Origin: Psychrobacter phenylpyruvicus DSM 7000 = NBRC 102152
Lineage (GTDB): Bacteria; Pseudomonadota; Gammaproteobacteria; Pseudomonadales; Moraxellaceae
Assembly (NCBI RefSeq): GCF_000685805.1
Contig: NZ_JMKP01000029.1
Coordinates: 1 to 33,593, forward strand
Length of the DNA: 33,593 bases
Direction: 5' to 3'
Shown here: piece after piece, positions 7,018 through 14,570 of the stretch
How positions within the stretch are numbered: the first letter of the stretch is position 1
Layout: the number at the start of each line of letters is the position of its first letter
Program-made: the position numbers and the translations under genes
Notes under the pieces: generated by a model
What the model saw: the letters and a program-made list of their open reading frames with translations, nothing else
Databases searched by the model: none
Told to the model about the DNA's origin: nothing

Positions 7018-8679
7018 TTATTTGCTTTCAATACTCCAACCATTAACCAAAGGATAACGACGCTCACGGCCAAAAGCCTTATGACTAACTTTGGTACCGA
7101 TGGCCGCTTGACGACGCTTATATTCACTTCTGTCTACTAAGCGGATGATCTGACGCACCACATCAGGGTCAAAGCCTTTAGCGGTAATCTCATTAAAGCC
7201 CAAATCGTTATCGATGTAGTCTTTTAAGATGGCGTCTAGTATATCGTAATCTGGTAAGCTGTCTTGGTCTTTTTGGTCTGGACGTAGCTCAGCTGAAGGG
7301 GCGCGCGTGATAACACGTTCAGGGATAACATCTGTGTCCTCCAAGCGGTTACGATAATTGGCCAAAGCATAAACTTGAGTCTTATAAACGTCTTTTAATA
7401 CATCAAATCCGCCAGCCATATCGCCATATAAGGTGGAGTAGCCCACAGCCATTTCAGATTTGTTGCCAGTGGTGATAACGAGATGACCAAATTTATTAGA
7501 TAAGGCCATTAAGATCATGCCACGGGCACGGGCCTGAATATTCTCTTCAGTGGTGTCCATTTTGGCCTTGCTAAATAAAGGTGCTAGAGTATGTCGCATA
7601 CCAGCCACAGCGTCATGGATTGGGCAAACGGTATAAGACACATTCAATCTGCGGGCTTGAGCTTGAGCATCTTCTAAGCTGATCTGAGATGTGTATTCAT
7701 ATGGCATCATTACCGCATACACTTTATCTGATCCTAAAGCATCAACGGCGATACATAAGGTCAATGCAGAGTCGATACCACCTGAAAGACCGACGATAAC
7801 CCCTTCAAATCCTGAATGGTTGACGTAGTCACGTAAGCCGACAACTAAAGCTTGATAAGTTTCTGATTCGGCGCTCAATTGTAGTGGTGCTTTAGCTTGA
7901 GTATCAAATTGACCACTTTCAATATCAAAGCTGGCATATAACAGATGCTCTAGGAAGCGAGGCGCCTCATGGGCTATTTCGCCATTGGCTTGAATTGCCA
8001 TAGAGCCCCCATCAAACACGAGGTCGTCTTGACCCCCTACCGCATTGACATAAACGATGGGTAAGTCATTATCCGTCGCTCTTTTATGCAATAAAGCTTG
8101 GCGAGTGTGCTGTTTACCAGCTTCAAAAGGAGAGGCGTTAATAGTTACTACTAGATCAGCACCTTGATCTTTTAAGGCTTTGATAGGGTCTTCTTGCCAT
8201 AAGTCTTCACAGATTAGCAGGCCAATAGTAAGGCCTTGATAATCAAAAAGTACTTGGTTGCGACCTTTGTCAAAGTAACGACGCTCATCAAATACCCCGT
8301 AGTTGGGTAGGTATTGCTTATGATAAAAGCCTTTTTGTTGGCCATTTTGAATGATGGCAGCTGAGTTGAATGTGCCATGATAATCCACATGAGGATAGCC
8401 GATAATCATAACGATATCATTAATATCCGTTAATGAGCTTAGGGCGGCTTTGACGCGATCAGATAAGCTTGGACGTAGTAGCAAGTCTTCCGGTGGATAT
8501 CCCAATAAAGCCAACTCTGGGAATATGATAATATCGGCACCGTTGTCACGTGCTTCGATGGCTAGGCTACGCATTTTTTGGATATTATTTTGGATATCTC
8601 CCACCATGAAGTGAGATTGAGCCATTGCAAATTTCAGCGACTTTCCTTTTAGTTCAGTGCTGTTGTTTTCATTAGACAT
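7018..8679 (-). CDS. nadE: Glutamine-dependent NAD+ synthetase
   Basis: 553 residues in two domains. The N-terminal nitrilase-type glutaminase (about 14-260) has the catalytic triad E55 (FPELALLGYPPEDLL), K121 (YHKQYLPNYGVFDERR) and C157 (LLICEDLW). The C-terminal N-type ATP pyrophosphatase domain has the P-loop LSGGIDS at 298-304 and later blocks TTGNKSEMAVGYSTLYGDMAGG and RAPSAELRPDQKDQDSLPDY. It makes NAD+ from nicotinate adenine dinucleotide, ATP and ammonia released from glutamine, the last step of NAD synthesis in the cytosol. An AGGA element precedes the ATG. It appears to be monocistronic and shares a terminator with yggS. Confidence 0.97.
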   Translation of the reverse strand: MSNENNSTELKGKSLKFAMAQSHFMVGDIQNNIQKMRSLAIEARDNGADIIIFPELALLGYPPEDLLLRPSLSDRVKAALSSLTDINDIVMIIGYPHVDYHGTFNSAAIIQNGQQKGFYHKQYLPNYGVFDERRYFDKGRNQVLFDYQGLTIGLLICEDLWQEDPIKALKDQGADLVVTINASPFEAGKQHTRQALLHKRATDNDLPIVYVNAVGGQDDLVFDGGSMAIQANGEIAHEAPRFLEHLLYASFDIESGQFDTQAKAPLQLSAESETYQALVVGLRDYVNHSGFEGVIVGLSGGIDSALTLCIAVDALGSDKVYAVMMPYEYTSQISLEDAQAQARRLNVSYTVCPIHDAVAGMRHTLAPLFSKAKMDTTEENIQARARGMILMALSNKFGHLVITTGNKSEMAVGYSTLYGDMAGGFDVLKDVYKTQVYALANYRNRLEDTDVIPERVITRAPSAELRPDQKDQDSLPDYDILDAILKDYIDNDLGFNEITAKGFDPDVVRQIIRLVDRSEYKRRQAAIGTKVSHKAFGRERRYPLVNGWSIESK

Positions 8680-9125
8680 TATTAGGTCCTATTTGTTATG
8701 GGGATTAGCGCTACTTTTCTCGCAGCAAAAACAACTTATTAAATTTTGTTAGTGTTGATTTTGAGCCAAGTAAAATTTAGCGTTTGCGTTAAAAGGTTTG
8801 GTGTTTTTTATAATCTAAAATATTATCTATCAAATTAGCAAAGTACTTTTGCCAAGTTAATCTTGTTAATATCAAGTTAGTCTAGTCTTGTTAATACAAG
8901 TAGCTAACTACTATTGCCCACTAAAAATTTTGGCTTTGTTATGACTGCTATTTGATATGTAAATCCTACTTTATCAAATACAGTAGGGTTAATAATTTCT
9001 TGTTGTTTCCATTGTTAACGACTTTTGTAGTCGAAAAACGATACAATTACCTTTAGTATAACATCAAATTTTTGTGTTATAGCTAAGCCCGATTGATTTA
9101 GCGGGCAAAACTAGGGGATTTTATC
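8680..9125. other. Intergenic region upstream of nadE and the coiled-coil gene
   Basis: 446 AT-rich bases between divergent genes. Two small near-palindromes lie 25 bases apart, CTTGTTAATATCAAG (about 8862-8876) and CTTGTTAATACAAG (about 8887-8900). A short hairpin, CGACT (9019-9023) with AGTCG (9029-9033), is also present. No RNA gene or small coding region is convincing. Confidence 0.35.
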
Positions 9126-9584
9126 ATGTTTGCATTTGTCTTTACCCTTGTCCTAATCTGGCTTGCTATGTGGGCCTTTTTTAAATTTATGTACCCTAAG
9201 CCGCCCAAGGAGTTTATGCCCAAAAAAGGGGATATTATTACTCCAAGGGACTGTGACCTTTGTGGTTACCCCTTAGCGGAATATAGAGGGGTGATTGAAG
9301 CCATACCACAAGCCCAATTAGCTGAGGCCGAGCAGACGCAAGTTACTCAGCTGACTGCAGAGGTGGCGGCCATTAATGAGCAAATATTGGCTTATGAGAC
9401 AACGGTTAATGATAAAGCTCATCAAAAAACACTGACTCGTCAACAAAAGAAACAAGCTTCGGCCCAATATGAGCAGCTACAAAAGCAGTTGTTCGAAAAG
9501 AATCAACAGTTAAAGAAAATGACCAGTTGGTTTTTTTGTAATTATGACCATCAAGCCGACTTTCATGCAAATCGTGCACCATAG
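9126..9584 (+). CDS. Small membrane-anchored coiled-coil protein with split Cys/His pairs
   Basis: 152 residues, not assigned to a named family. Residues 2-22 form one N-terminal membrane helix, followed by a proline- and lysine-rich linker. C43 and C46 (CDLCGYPL) look like half a zinc ribbon. C138 and H142 (WFFCNYDHQ) near the C-terminus could be the other half. Between them, about 62-131, is a Gln/Glu/Lys-rich helical segment likely to form an antiparallel coiled coil. The architecture would let a coiled-coil hairpin extend from a zinc knuckle next to the inner membrane. GGGGA precedes the ATG. It is convergent with the zapA operon, which may hint at envelope or division work, but this is only inference. 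Confidence 0.75.
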   Translation: MFAFVFTLVLIWLAMWAFFKFMYPKPPKEFMPKKGDIITPRDCDLCGYPLAEYRGVIEAIPQAQLAEAEQTQVTQLTAEVAAINEQILAYETTVNDKAHQKTLTRQQKKQASAQYEQLQKQLFEKNQQLKKMTSWFFCNYDHQADFHANRAP

Positions 9585-9621
9585 AGTTTGATGAATAAAC
9601 GATCAAAAATTTGACAAATAA

Positions 9622-9648
9622 AAGGCTGCACAACAATTTGGCAGCCTT
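9622..9648 (-). terminator. Terminator of the zapA operon
   Basis: Stem AAGGCTGC (9622-9629) with GCAGCCTT (9641-9648). Read on the minus strand it continues into TTTTATTT, and it lies 37 bases after the zapA stop. The plus-strand side lacks a T-run. Confidence 0.75.
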
Positions 9649-9684
9649 AAAATAGGGAGATCATAGTCAGCTAATCTGTGGTTA

Positions 9685-10191
9685 TTACTGAGCTAACTGC
9701 ATGTCTTGAATCATTTGCTCAACAAGCTGATTGGCCTGCTCAATACTCTGTTCATTAGCAGCGGCACCGTTCTTAGTCTGTTGCAGTTTCTCATAAAGGT
9801 TTAAGCAGCAAAGAACCAATAAGTTTTCATGCGGCAATTGCGGAGCATGAGCCCGCAGATCTTCAATAAAATTATTGATAAAGTCGCTGGCAGCGAATAG
9901 CTCGTGTTCTTCACCTACCGGGCAGTTAATTGTATAGTGTTTATCTAAGATACTGATATCGACAGCTGAATATTGAGGCTCGGGTTCAGCTTCAATCTCT
10001 GCTAAATCTGCTGTGTTAGAGGTCTGTACAGAGTAATCGTTGTCGTAGCTTGCAGAATCAATATTTTCTGCGTGCTGCTCATTGTCTAGTCCGTAAGCTT
10101 CTTCAGTAAAATCTTCGGATAAGACAGACTGCTCGTTAAGGCTAACCTCAGAGTCTTGCGGCTCGTAGTCATTTGGATAATCAGTGGACAT
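9685..10191 (-). CDS. zapA: Cell division protein ZapA with acidic N-terminal extension
   Basis: 168 residues. About 75-168 is a ZapA domain: VDISILDKHYTINCPVGEEHEL, then a helix and the C-terminal coiled coil (ENLLVLCCLNLYEKLQQ onward). ZapA binds FtsZ and bundles its filaments in the Z ring. Usual ZapA is about 100 residues; here the first 73 residues are an extra region with 21 Asp/Glu and no Lys or Arg, probably disordered. No later start codon with a ribosome site is evident at the domain edge, and AAGAGA lies before the given ATG. It is 42 bases downstream of the coiled-coil gene at 10234-10707, with which it forms an operon. Confidence 0.85.
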   Translation of the reverse strand: MSTDYPNDYEPQDSEVSLNEQSVLSEDFTEEAYGLDNEQHAENIDSASYDNDYSVQTSNTADLAEIEAEPEPQYSAVDISILDKHYTINCPVGEEHELFAASDFINNFIEDLRAHAPQLPHENLLVLCCLNLYEKLQQTKNGAAANEQSIEQANQLVEQMIQDMQLAQ

Positions 10192-10233
10192 AATGTTCTC
10201 TTAAAAAATTGGAATAAAGAAGCTAGGTAGGGG

Positions 10234-10707
10234 TTACTCTACAGCTTGGTCAATTAAAGTTAAGCGCTGCATCACCACTTTGGTGTGTTCTTTTGCCAAG
10301 CGGTTTTTTTCTAATAGCATTTGATTCGCTTGCTCTAACGCTTCACATTTTTGTAGCAGCTCGCTGTAATTATCATTGAGAGTGTTGTGGGCTTCAGTTA
10401 GGCTTTTGTGCTCATCGTCAAGCTGATTATAGAGTCTTTCAAGAGTTTCATGCTCTTGTTGAGCCTGTTCCATCACACTTTGAGCTTCAGAGAGTTGTTG
10501 CTCTAGTTGTTGCTGGGTTTGCTGAGACTGTTCATGAGCACTCTGTGAGTCGGTAAGCTGTTGCTGCAACTGCTCAACTTGTTGGGTATCTACTTGAGGG
10601 GCAGCTTTTAGCGAAAGCAGCTCATTATGAGAGGCATCATAACGCTGTCGAACATCGTGCAATATAGAATCTAAATGTTGCAGTTTTTCAATTAAAGACT
10701 GAGTCAT
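10234..10707 (-). CDS. Gln-rich coiled-coil protein, ZapB/TIGR02449-like
   Basis: 157 residues, nearly all predicted coiled coil with heptad-like Leu spacing and about 29 Gln. The N-terminus SLIEKLQHLDSILHDVRQRY and the C-terminal part EALEQANQMLLEKNRLAKEH resemble the short ZapB-like proteins (TIGR02449) that precede zapA in pseudomonads and relatives. Those are around 65-75 residues; here a Gln-rich middle (about 38-85) roughly doubles the length. ZapB connects ZapA to the division site and chromosome terminus in enterobacteria; a similar role is inferred from position only. It is the first gene of the zapA operon and diverges from the UPF0149 gene. Coiled-coil character is certain, family moderately so. 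Confidence 0.65.
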   Translation of the reverse strand: MTQSLIEKLQHLDSILHDVRQRYDASHNELLSLKAAPQVDTQQVEQLQQQLTDSQSAHEQSQQTQQQLEQQLSEAQSVMEQAQQEHETLERLYNQLDDEHKSLTEAHNTLNDNYSELLQKCEALEQANQMLLEKNRLAKEHTKVVMQRLTLIDQAVE

Positions 10708-11038
10708 GGAGTATCACTTCTAATAAAGTCGGATAAAATTTAAATGCAAGGTTATGTATATGATACCTTTAATAATGCCACAGATGCCCACATTATATCT
10801 AGCAGTAGGTTGTTAACGAATGTGTTTGCAAAAGTACGGATTTTGACATTTTGTCATAAGCTAAGCTAAAAAATAAGCGACATACACCGCAACAATTTAA
10901 CAGAAGTGGTAGTGACCTAGTAGCTTTTTAACAGTAAATAGTTATTCGCAGTAGATAGTTGAATCAATAAATAGCTAGGCCTATAAATAGGGCACGCACT
11001 TAGTAATAGATCTCACCGTTAATAAAAAGGTAATTGTA
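10708..11038. other. Divergent control region, zapB-like / UPF0149
   Basis: 331 bases without a gene. An inverted repeat TGACA (10844-10848), TTT, TGTCA (10852-10856) overlaps a TTGACA-like -35 hexamer on the plus strand (10843-10848) with a weak -10 (TAAAAA, 10867-10872). No 6S RNA-like fold was recognised. Confidence 0.35.
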
Positions 11039-11695
11039 ATGAATGACGATATTTCAGGCTGGAATGATTGGGAAACAGCTTTTGCTGAGTGGAACGATGT
11101 GACCATTAGCGAACTGCATGGGCTGATGACAGGGCTTATGACGGTGTGTCATGCACCCACCAAAATTGAAGAGTGGGAGCAGCTACTGACTGAATTAAGC
11201 TTTTCTATTCCCAATGAAGCCGCTTTAACTTTGCTGACAGAAGAGGCGGAAGATACTTCGTTTCAGCTAAAGGACAAAGATGATGCTTATCAATACTCGC
11301 CGTTAGTACCAGACGATGAGCATGATTTGTATGAGCGGGTTATGGCCCTAAAGCAGTGGGTTAATGGTTTTATGACGGGATTTGGAGTGACCGGTTGTAC
11401 TTTGACTACTGAAGAGAATGCAATATTCTCTGATTTGTCAAAAATTGGCAGCATTCGTCTCGATCCAGATGATGAGTTTGAGGGCGGGGAAGAGTCGTAC
11501 CTATATCTATATGAGTTTGTGCGTATGGTGCCAGTGAGCTTGGCAATCCGACCTCGCAAATCTATGATGAGCCTGCCTCTTATCGCCGGCTTATCTATTG
11601 ATGCTAAGACTGCCAAAGAACTTGAGCAAGAAGGGATAAAGCCTAAGCCTATCCCACCGGTAATTGATATTATGAATCAAAACAACCCGTCTTAA
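11039..11695 (+). CDS. UPF0149 (YgfB/YecA-like) family protein
   Basis: 218 residues, acidic, alpha-helical. Family features are the N-terminal SELHGLMTGLMTVCHAPT (about 24-41), LYERVMALKQWVNGFMTGFG in the middle and a YLYLYEFVRMVP segment near 150-162. This matches the UPF0149 family of YgfB and the YecA N-domain; in Pseudomonas a YgfB-type protein modulates gene expression linked to beta-lactam tolerance, but the molecular role here is unknown. Gammaproteobacteria commonly have it next to zapA, facing away, as here. An AAAGG site lies before the ATG. The tail of about 30 residues after IDAKTAKELEQEG is Pro-rich. Confidence 0.85.
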   Translation: MNDDISGWNDWETAFAEWNDVTISELHGLMTGLMTVCHAPTKIEEWEQLLTELSFSIPNEAALTLLTEEAEDTSFQLKDKDDAYQYSPLVPDDEHDLYERVMALKQWVNGFMTGFGVTGCTLTTEENAIFSDLSKIGSIRLDPDDEFEGGEESYLYLYEFVRMVPVSLAIRPRKSMMSLPLIAGLSIDAKTAKELEQEGIKPKPIPPVIDIMNQNNPS

Positions 11696-11734
11696 CGACA
11701 TCTTTAGCGGTTTGAGCAGTATTTAGCTCTGATT

Positions 11735-11814
11735 GCTATTAGCTCTGATTGAATGCTATTGGCTCTGATTGAATGCTATTGGCTCTGATTGAATGCTATT
11801 AGCTCTGATTGAAT
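11735..11814. repeat. Four 20-bp tandem repeats after the UPF0149 gene
   Basis: Units GCTATTAGCTCTGATTGAAT at 11735 and 11795 and GCTATTGGCTCTGATTGAAT at 11755 and 11775 differ at one base. A partial degenerate copy ends at 11734. They lie between the gene and its terminator; the period is not a multiple of three. Confidence 0.9.
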
Positions 11815-11820
11815 ATAACA

Positions 11821-11855
11821 AAAGGCCAGCCCAGATAAACTGGGCTGGCCTTTTT
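11821..11855 (+). terminator. Intrinsic terminator after the UPF0149 gene
   Basis: A 13-bp perfect stem, AAAGGCCAGCCCA (11821-11833) with TGGGCTGGCCTTT (11841-11853), ends in five T. Confidence 0.92.
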
Positions 11856-11874
11856 GTGTTACATTAAAGCCTAA

Positions 11875-11902
11875 TTAAAGCCTAAGTAGCACTATGTATA
11901 AT
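11875..11902 (+). promoter_or_regulatory. Possible promoter of the deaminase-argE unit
   Basis: A perfect -10 TATAAT at 11897-11902 sits 35 bases before the start codon. The best -35 (TTAAAG, 11875-11880, 16-bp spacing) is poor, so only the -10 is persuasive. Confidence 0.35.
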
Positions 11903-11936
11903 TTATCAAGGCATAAAAATAAAATAGGAGAATTTA

Positions 11937-12425
11937 ATGATAACTAAACAGGACGAAACTCATTTAAAGCGCTGTATTGAACTGGCTGCTGAGGCACTGC
12001 AGGCAGGGGATTCTCCCTTTGGTAGCGTGTTAGTAGCCGGTAGTGGTGAGGTGTTAAAAGAAGACCGTAACCGCATTAATAGTCTTGAGGCCACCTACCA
12101 TCCTGAGCTGGCTTTGGCACAATGGGCAGCTGTCAATATGAGTGAGGAGGCACGGCGTCAAGCTGTGGTATATACGTCAGGAGAGCACTGTGCTATGTGC
12201 TCCGCAGCTCATGCTTGGGCGGGGCTGGGTCGTATAGTCTATGCCAGCTCGTCAAAGCAATTGCAACATTGGCAGCAAGAGCAAGGTATAAGCGCTGACA
12301 CCCCAATAAATAGCTTAAGCATTAATGAGGTTGCACCTGATATTGAGGCACAAGGCCCAGTAGCGGGGCTAGATGAAGAAGTCAAAGCCTTGCATTTGCA
12401 AGCCTGGAAGCAGGATAAATCTTAG
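11937..12425 (+). CDS. Nucleoside/cytosine deaminase family protein
   Basis: 162 residues of the zinc-dependent cytidine deaminase superfamily (guanine, cytosine and tRNA adenosine deaminase branch). The zinc site is H55 with the proton-shuttling E57 (YHPELAL, in place of the commoner HAE) and C85 and C88 in SGEHCAMCSAAHAW. The residue before the first Cys is His84 where most relatives have Pro. The sequence GRIVYASSSKQL after it suits a free-base or nucleoside deaminase rather than TadA. Substrate cannot be told from sequence. An AGGAG site (11926-11930) supports the ATG. argE follows after 31 bases, so the two are likely co-transcribed. Confidence 0.85.
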   Translation: MITKQDETHLKRCIELAAEALQAGDSPFGSVLVAGSGEVLKEDRNRINSLEATYHPELALAQWAAVNMSEEARRQAVVYTSGEHCAMCSAAHAWAGLGRIVYASSSKQLQHWQQEQGISADTPINSLSINEVAPDIEAQGPVAGLDEEVKALHLQAWKQDKS

Positions 12426-12456
12426 TTTTATTATTTTAACTTTGTAAGGAATAATC

Positions 12457-13668
12457 ATGCCCTCGCTAAATCAAACTACCCTTTATCCCAGTGACAGTAT
12501 CGAGTGGCTCAAGCGATTAATTGGCTTTGATACAGTGAGCCGTCATTCTAATTTAGCCCTTATCGAAGAGGTGCAAGCCTATTGTGAAAGCTTGGGCTTA
12601 TCGCCGGTATTGACCTTCAATGAAGACAACAGTAAGGCCAACTTATTTGTCACCATCTCAGCAGGTAAGGGTTCTGAACAACAAATAACCAGTGGTGGTA
12701 TTGTGCTGTCTGGGCATACCGATGTGGTGCCCGTTGATGGTCAAGACTGGGACTCAAACCCTTTTGAGGCGGTGATACGAGGCGATAAGCTTTATGGCCG
12801 TGGTGCTTGTGATATGAAAGGCTTTATTGCCAGTGCGTTGACTGTGTTGTCCAAAGCGGTAGAGCTGTCAAAGCAAGGCAGTCTGACTAAGCCACTACAT
12901 CTGGCATTGTCCTTCGATGAAGAGGTTGGCTGTTTAGGTGCTCCGTTAATGCTTGAGGAATTAAAGCAGCGCGGTATCCGTCCTGATTATTGTATCGTCG
13001 GTGAGCCGTCTTCTATGAAGATGGTCATTGCCCATAAAGGCATTGCAGTCTTTCGCTGCTCGGTACATGGCAAGTCGGCTCACTCCTCTTTAACCCATCA
13101 AGGGGTGAACGCCATCAGCTACGCCGCGAAGTTAATTGGATTTATTGATGAGCTGGCAGCTCAGTTGGTGGAGTCTGATCAAACAGATCCTCTATTTGAT
13201 GTGCCTTACTCCACATTATCCATAGGTACTATTCAAGGCGGTACAGCGACCAATATTGTGCCTAATTTTTGTGAGTTTACCTTTGATTATCGCAACTTGC
13301 CGACCATGGGTAACGCAGATATTTTACCGGCCATTAAGCAAAAGATTGGCGAGCTTAATCAGCAGATGCAGCAAGTAGATGTCAATACTGGTATTGAGAT
13401 TGAGCAATTAGAAAGTGTACCGGCAATGACAGACAGTGAAAGTGAAGCTCTACAACAATTAATCGCAGGCTTAGTAAGCTGTTCAGCGCGCCATAAGGTG
13501 GCTTATGCCACAGAGGGCGGTCAGTTTACCAATGCTGGTATTCCTACCGTTATTTGTGGTCCAGGCAGTATTGAGCAGGCGCATAAGGCCAATGAGTTTG
13601 TTGAATTAGAGCAGTTGGCTAAATGTGATGTGTTTTTGGATAAATTGCTTGGCTCGCTACAGAGTTAA
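12457..13668 (+). CDS. argE: Acetylornithine deacetylase
   Basis: 403 residues, M20 metallopeptidase family. Metal and catalytic residues are visible: H87 and D89 (LSGHTDVVPVDG), bridging D119 (RGACDMKGF), general base E155 with E156 (SFDEEVG), E183 (VGEPSSMK) and H376 (GPGSIEQAHKANEFV). The lid or dimer domain occupies about 190-300 and contains KGIAVFRCSVHGKSAHSS and GGTATNIVPNFCEFTFDYR. It removes acetate from N-acetylornithine to give ornithine in linear arginine synthesis. The pattern fits ArgE better than DapE (SIEQAHKANEFV), though related deacylases cannot be wholly excluded. An AAGGA site precedes the ATG; it is second in the unit after the deaminase. Confidence 0.9.
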   Translation: MPSLNQTTLYPSDSIEWLKRLIGFDTVSRHSNLALIEEVQAYCESLGLSPVLTFNEDNSKANLFVTISAGKGSEQQITSGGIVLSGHTDVVPVDGQDWDSNPFEAVIRGDKLYGRGACDMKGFIASALTVLSKAVELSKQGSLTKPLHLALSFDEEVGCLGAPLMLEELKQRGIRPDYCIVGEPSSMKMVIAHKGIAVFRCSVHGKSAHSSLTHQGVNAISYAAKLIGFIDELAAQLVESDQTDPLFDVPYSTLSIGTIQGGTATNIVPNFCEFTFDYRNLPTMGNADILPAIKQKIGELNQQMQQVDVNTGIEIEQLESVPAMTDSESEALQQLIAGLVSCSARHKVAYATEGGQFTNAGIPTVICGPGSIEQAHKANEFVELEQLAKCDVFLDKLLGSLQS

Positions 13669-13704
13669 TGATCTTTTATTGCAGTACTGAGCTAATGGCT
13701 TTTA

Positions 13705-13744
13705 TTATAAACTGGCTACTTGTATAAAGTAGCCGGTTTTATAA
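13705..13744 (+). terminator. Terminator after argE
   Basis: Stem TTATAAACTGGCTACTT (13705-13721) pairs with 13727-13744, with one G-T wobble and a single bulge. The distal arm ends in a T-rich stretch. Confidence 0.75.
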
Positions 13745-13777
13745 TCTTTATAGCTCCCAACTTTAAGGTAATGCTGG

Positions 13778-14440
13778 ATGAGCATTTCGGTATTTTTAAT
13801 ATTCTTTTTTAGCGCTTTTATACTCTCCGCCACACCCGGCCCCAATATGTTACTCGCCTTTCAGTACGGACTGAATCATGGCATAAGGCAGACGCTATGG
13901 GTATTGGCTGGCCTAAGTTTTGGGTTATTTATACTACTGGTTTCGGCGCTACTGGGCATCGATATCATTAGCCGAAAGTTGCCGTGGCTGCTGACGGTAA
14001 TGAAAGTGGTTGGCTCTTTGTACCTGATGTATCTGGGTATGCAGTCTTGGCGACATGCTGCCGAGAATGTGCAGTTTACCAAAAGCTCAGAACCACAAAG
14101 CGTACAAGTCAACAGTATTGGTATCAAAACCGCTGGTAAGCGGTTTCGGCAAGGGATGTGGGTATCGCTATCTAATCCCAAGGCTATTTTGTTTTTTGCT
14201 GCTTTTTTTCCTAAGTTTATTAACTTTAATGCACCGCTGTGGCCACAGTATGTGTGGCTCACCTTAGGGTTTTTTATCAGTGAGACGACTTGGCAAATAG
14301 TGTATACCCTAGGGGGCACCAAGCTGTCAGGCTGGTTGGGGCAAGGCTCAAGACTGCTTTGGCTCAATAGAATTTGTGGTTTGATATTTATAGCTATCGC
14401 TGTCGCCTTGCTGTGGGAAGTGGTCACTGTAGATTTTTGA
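13778..14440 (+). CDS. LysE/RhtB family amino acid exporter
   Basis: 220 residues with about six membrane helices (roughly 3-24, 40-62, 70-88, 120-150, 155-180, 192-215). The N-terminal signature ATPGPNMLLAFQYGLNHG (about 18-35) with GxxxGL and the mid-protein GMWVSLSNPKAILFFAAFFPKFI are typical of the LysE/RhtB superfamily, inner membrane exporters of amino acids such as homoserine, threonine, leucine or lysine. The substrate cannot be predicted. It follows argE by about 110 bases with a terminator between, so it is probably its own unit. It shares a terminator with the convergent miaB gene. Confidence 0.9.
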   Translation: MSISVFLIFFFSAFILSATPGPNMLLAFQYGLNHGIRQTLWVLAGLSFGLFILLVSALLGIDIISRKLPWLLTVMKVVGSLYLMYLGMQSWRHAAENVQFTKSSEPQSVQVNSIGIKTAGKRFRQGMWVSLSNPKAILFFAAFFPKFINFNAPLWPQYVWLTLGFFISETTWQIVYTLGGTKLSGWLGQGSRLLWLNRICGLIFIAIAVALLWEVVTVDF

Positions 14441-14460
14441 TTAAGGATTTACTATAACTA

Positions 14461-14497
14461 AAAAAGGGTTCAAAGATTTGTCATTGAACCCTTTTTT
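14461..14497. terminator. Bidirectional terminator between the LysE gene and miaB
   Basis: Stem AAAAAGGGTTCAA (14461-14473) with TTGAACCCTTTTT (14484-14496) has T-runs at the 3' end on both strands. Confidence 0.88.
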
Positions 14498-14570
14498 GAT
14501 ATTGGCAGTCTTTAATAGTATTGGCTATATTTAAGTCAGCTGAAACTTAAATCCACTGGCCGCTACCGGT

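Noticed and set aside
9649..10233. 6S RNA near zapA
   Set aside because: In enterobacteria ssrS follows zapA, but here only 37 bases and a terminator follow before a convergent gene, with no room for it.
11735..11814. CRISPR array
   Set aside because: Repeats are contiguous with no unique spacers and no cas genes are near.
13876..14427. 183-codon open frame antisense to the LysE-type exporter
   Set aside because: The sense frame has a full family signature; the antisense product is low in structure and resembles no family.
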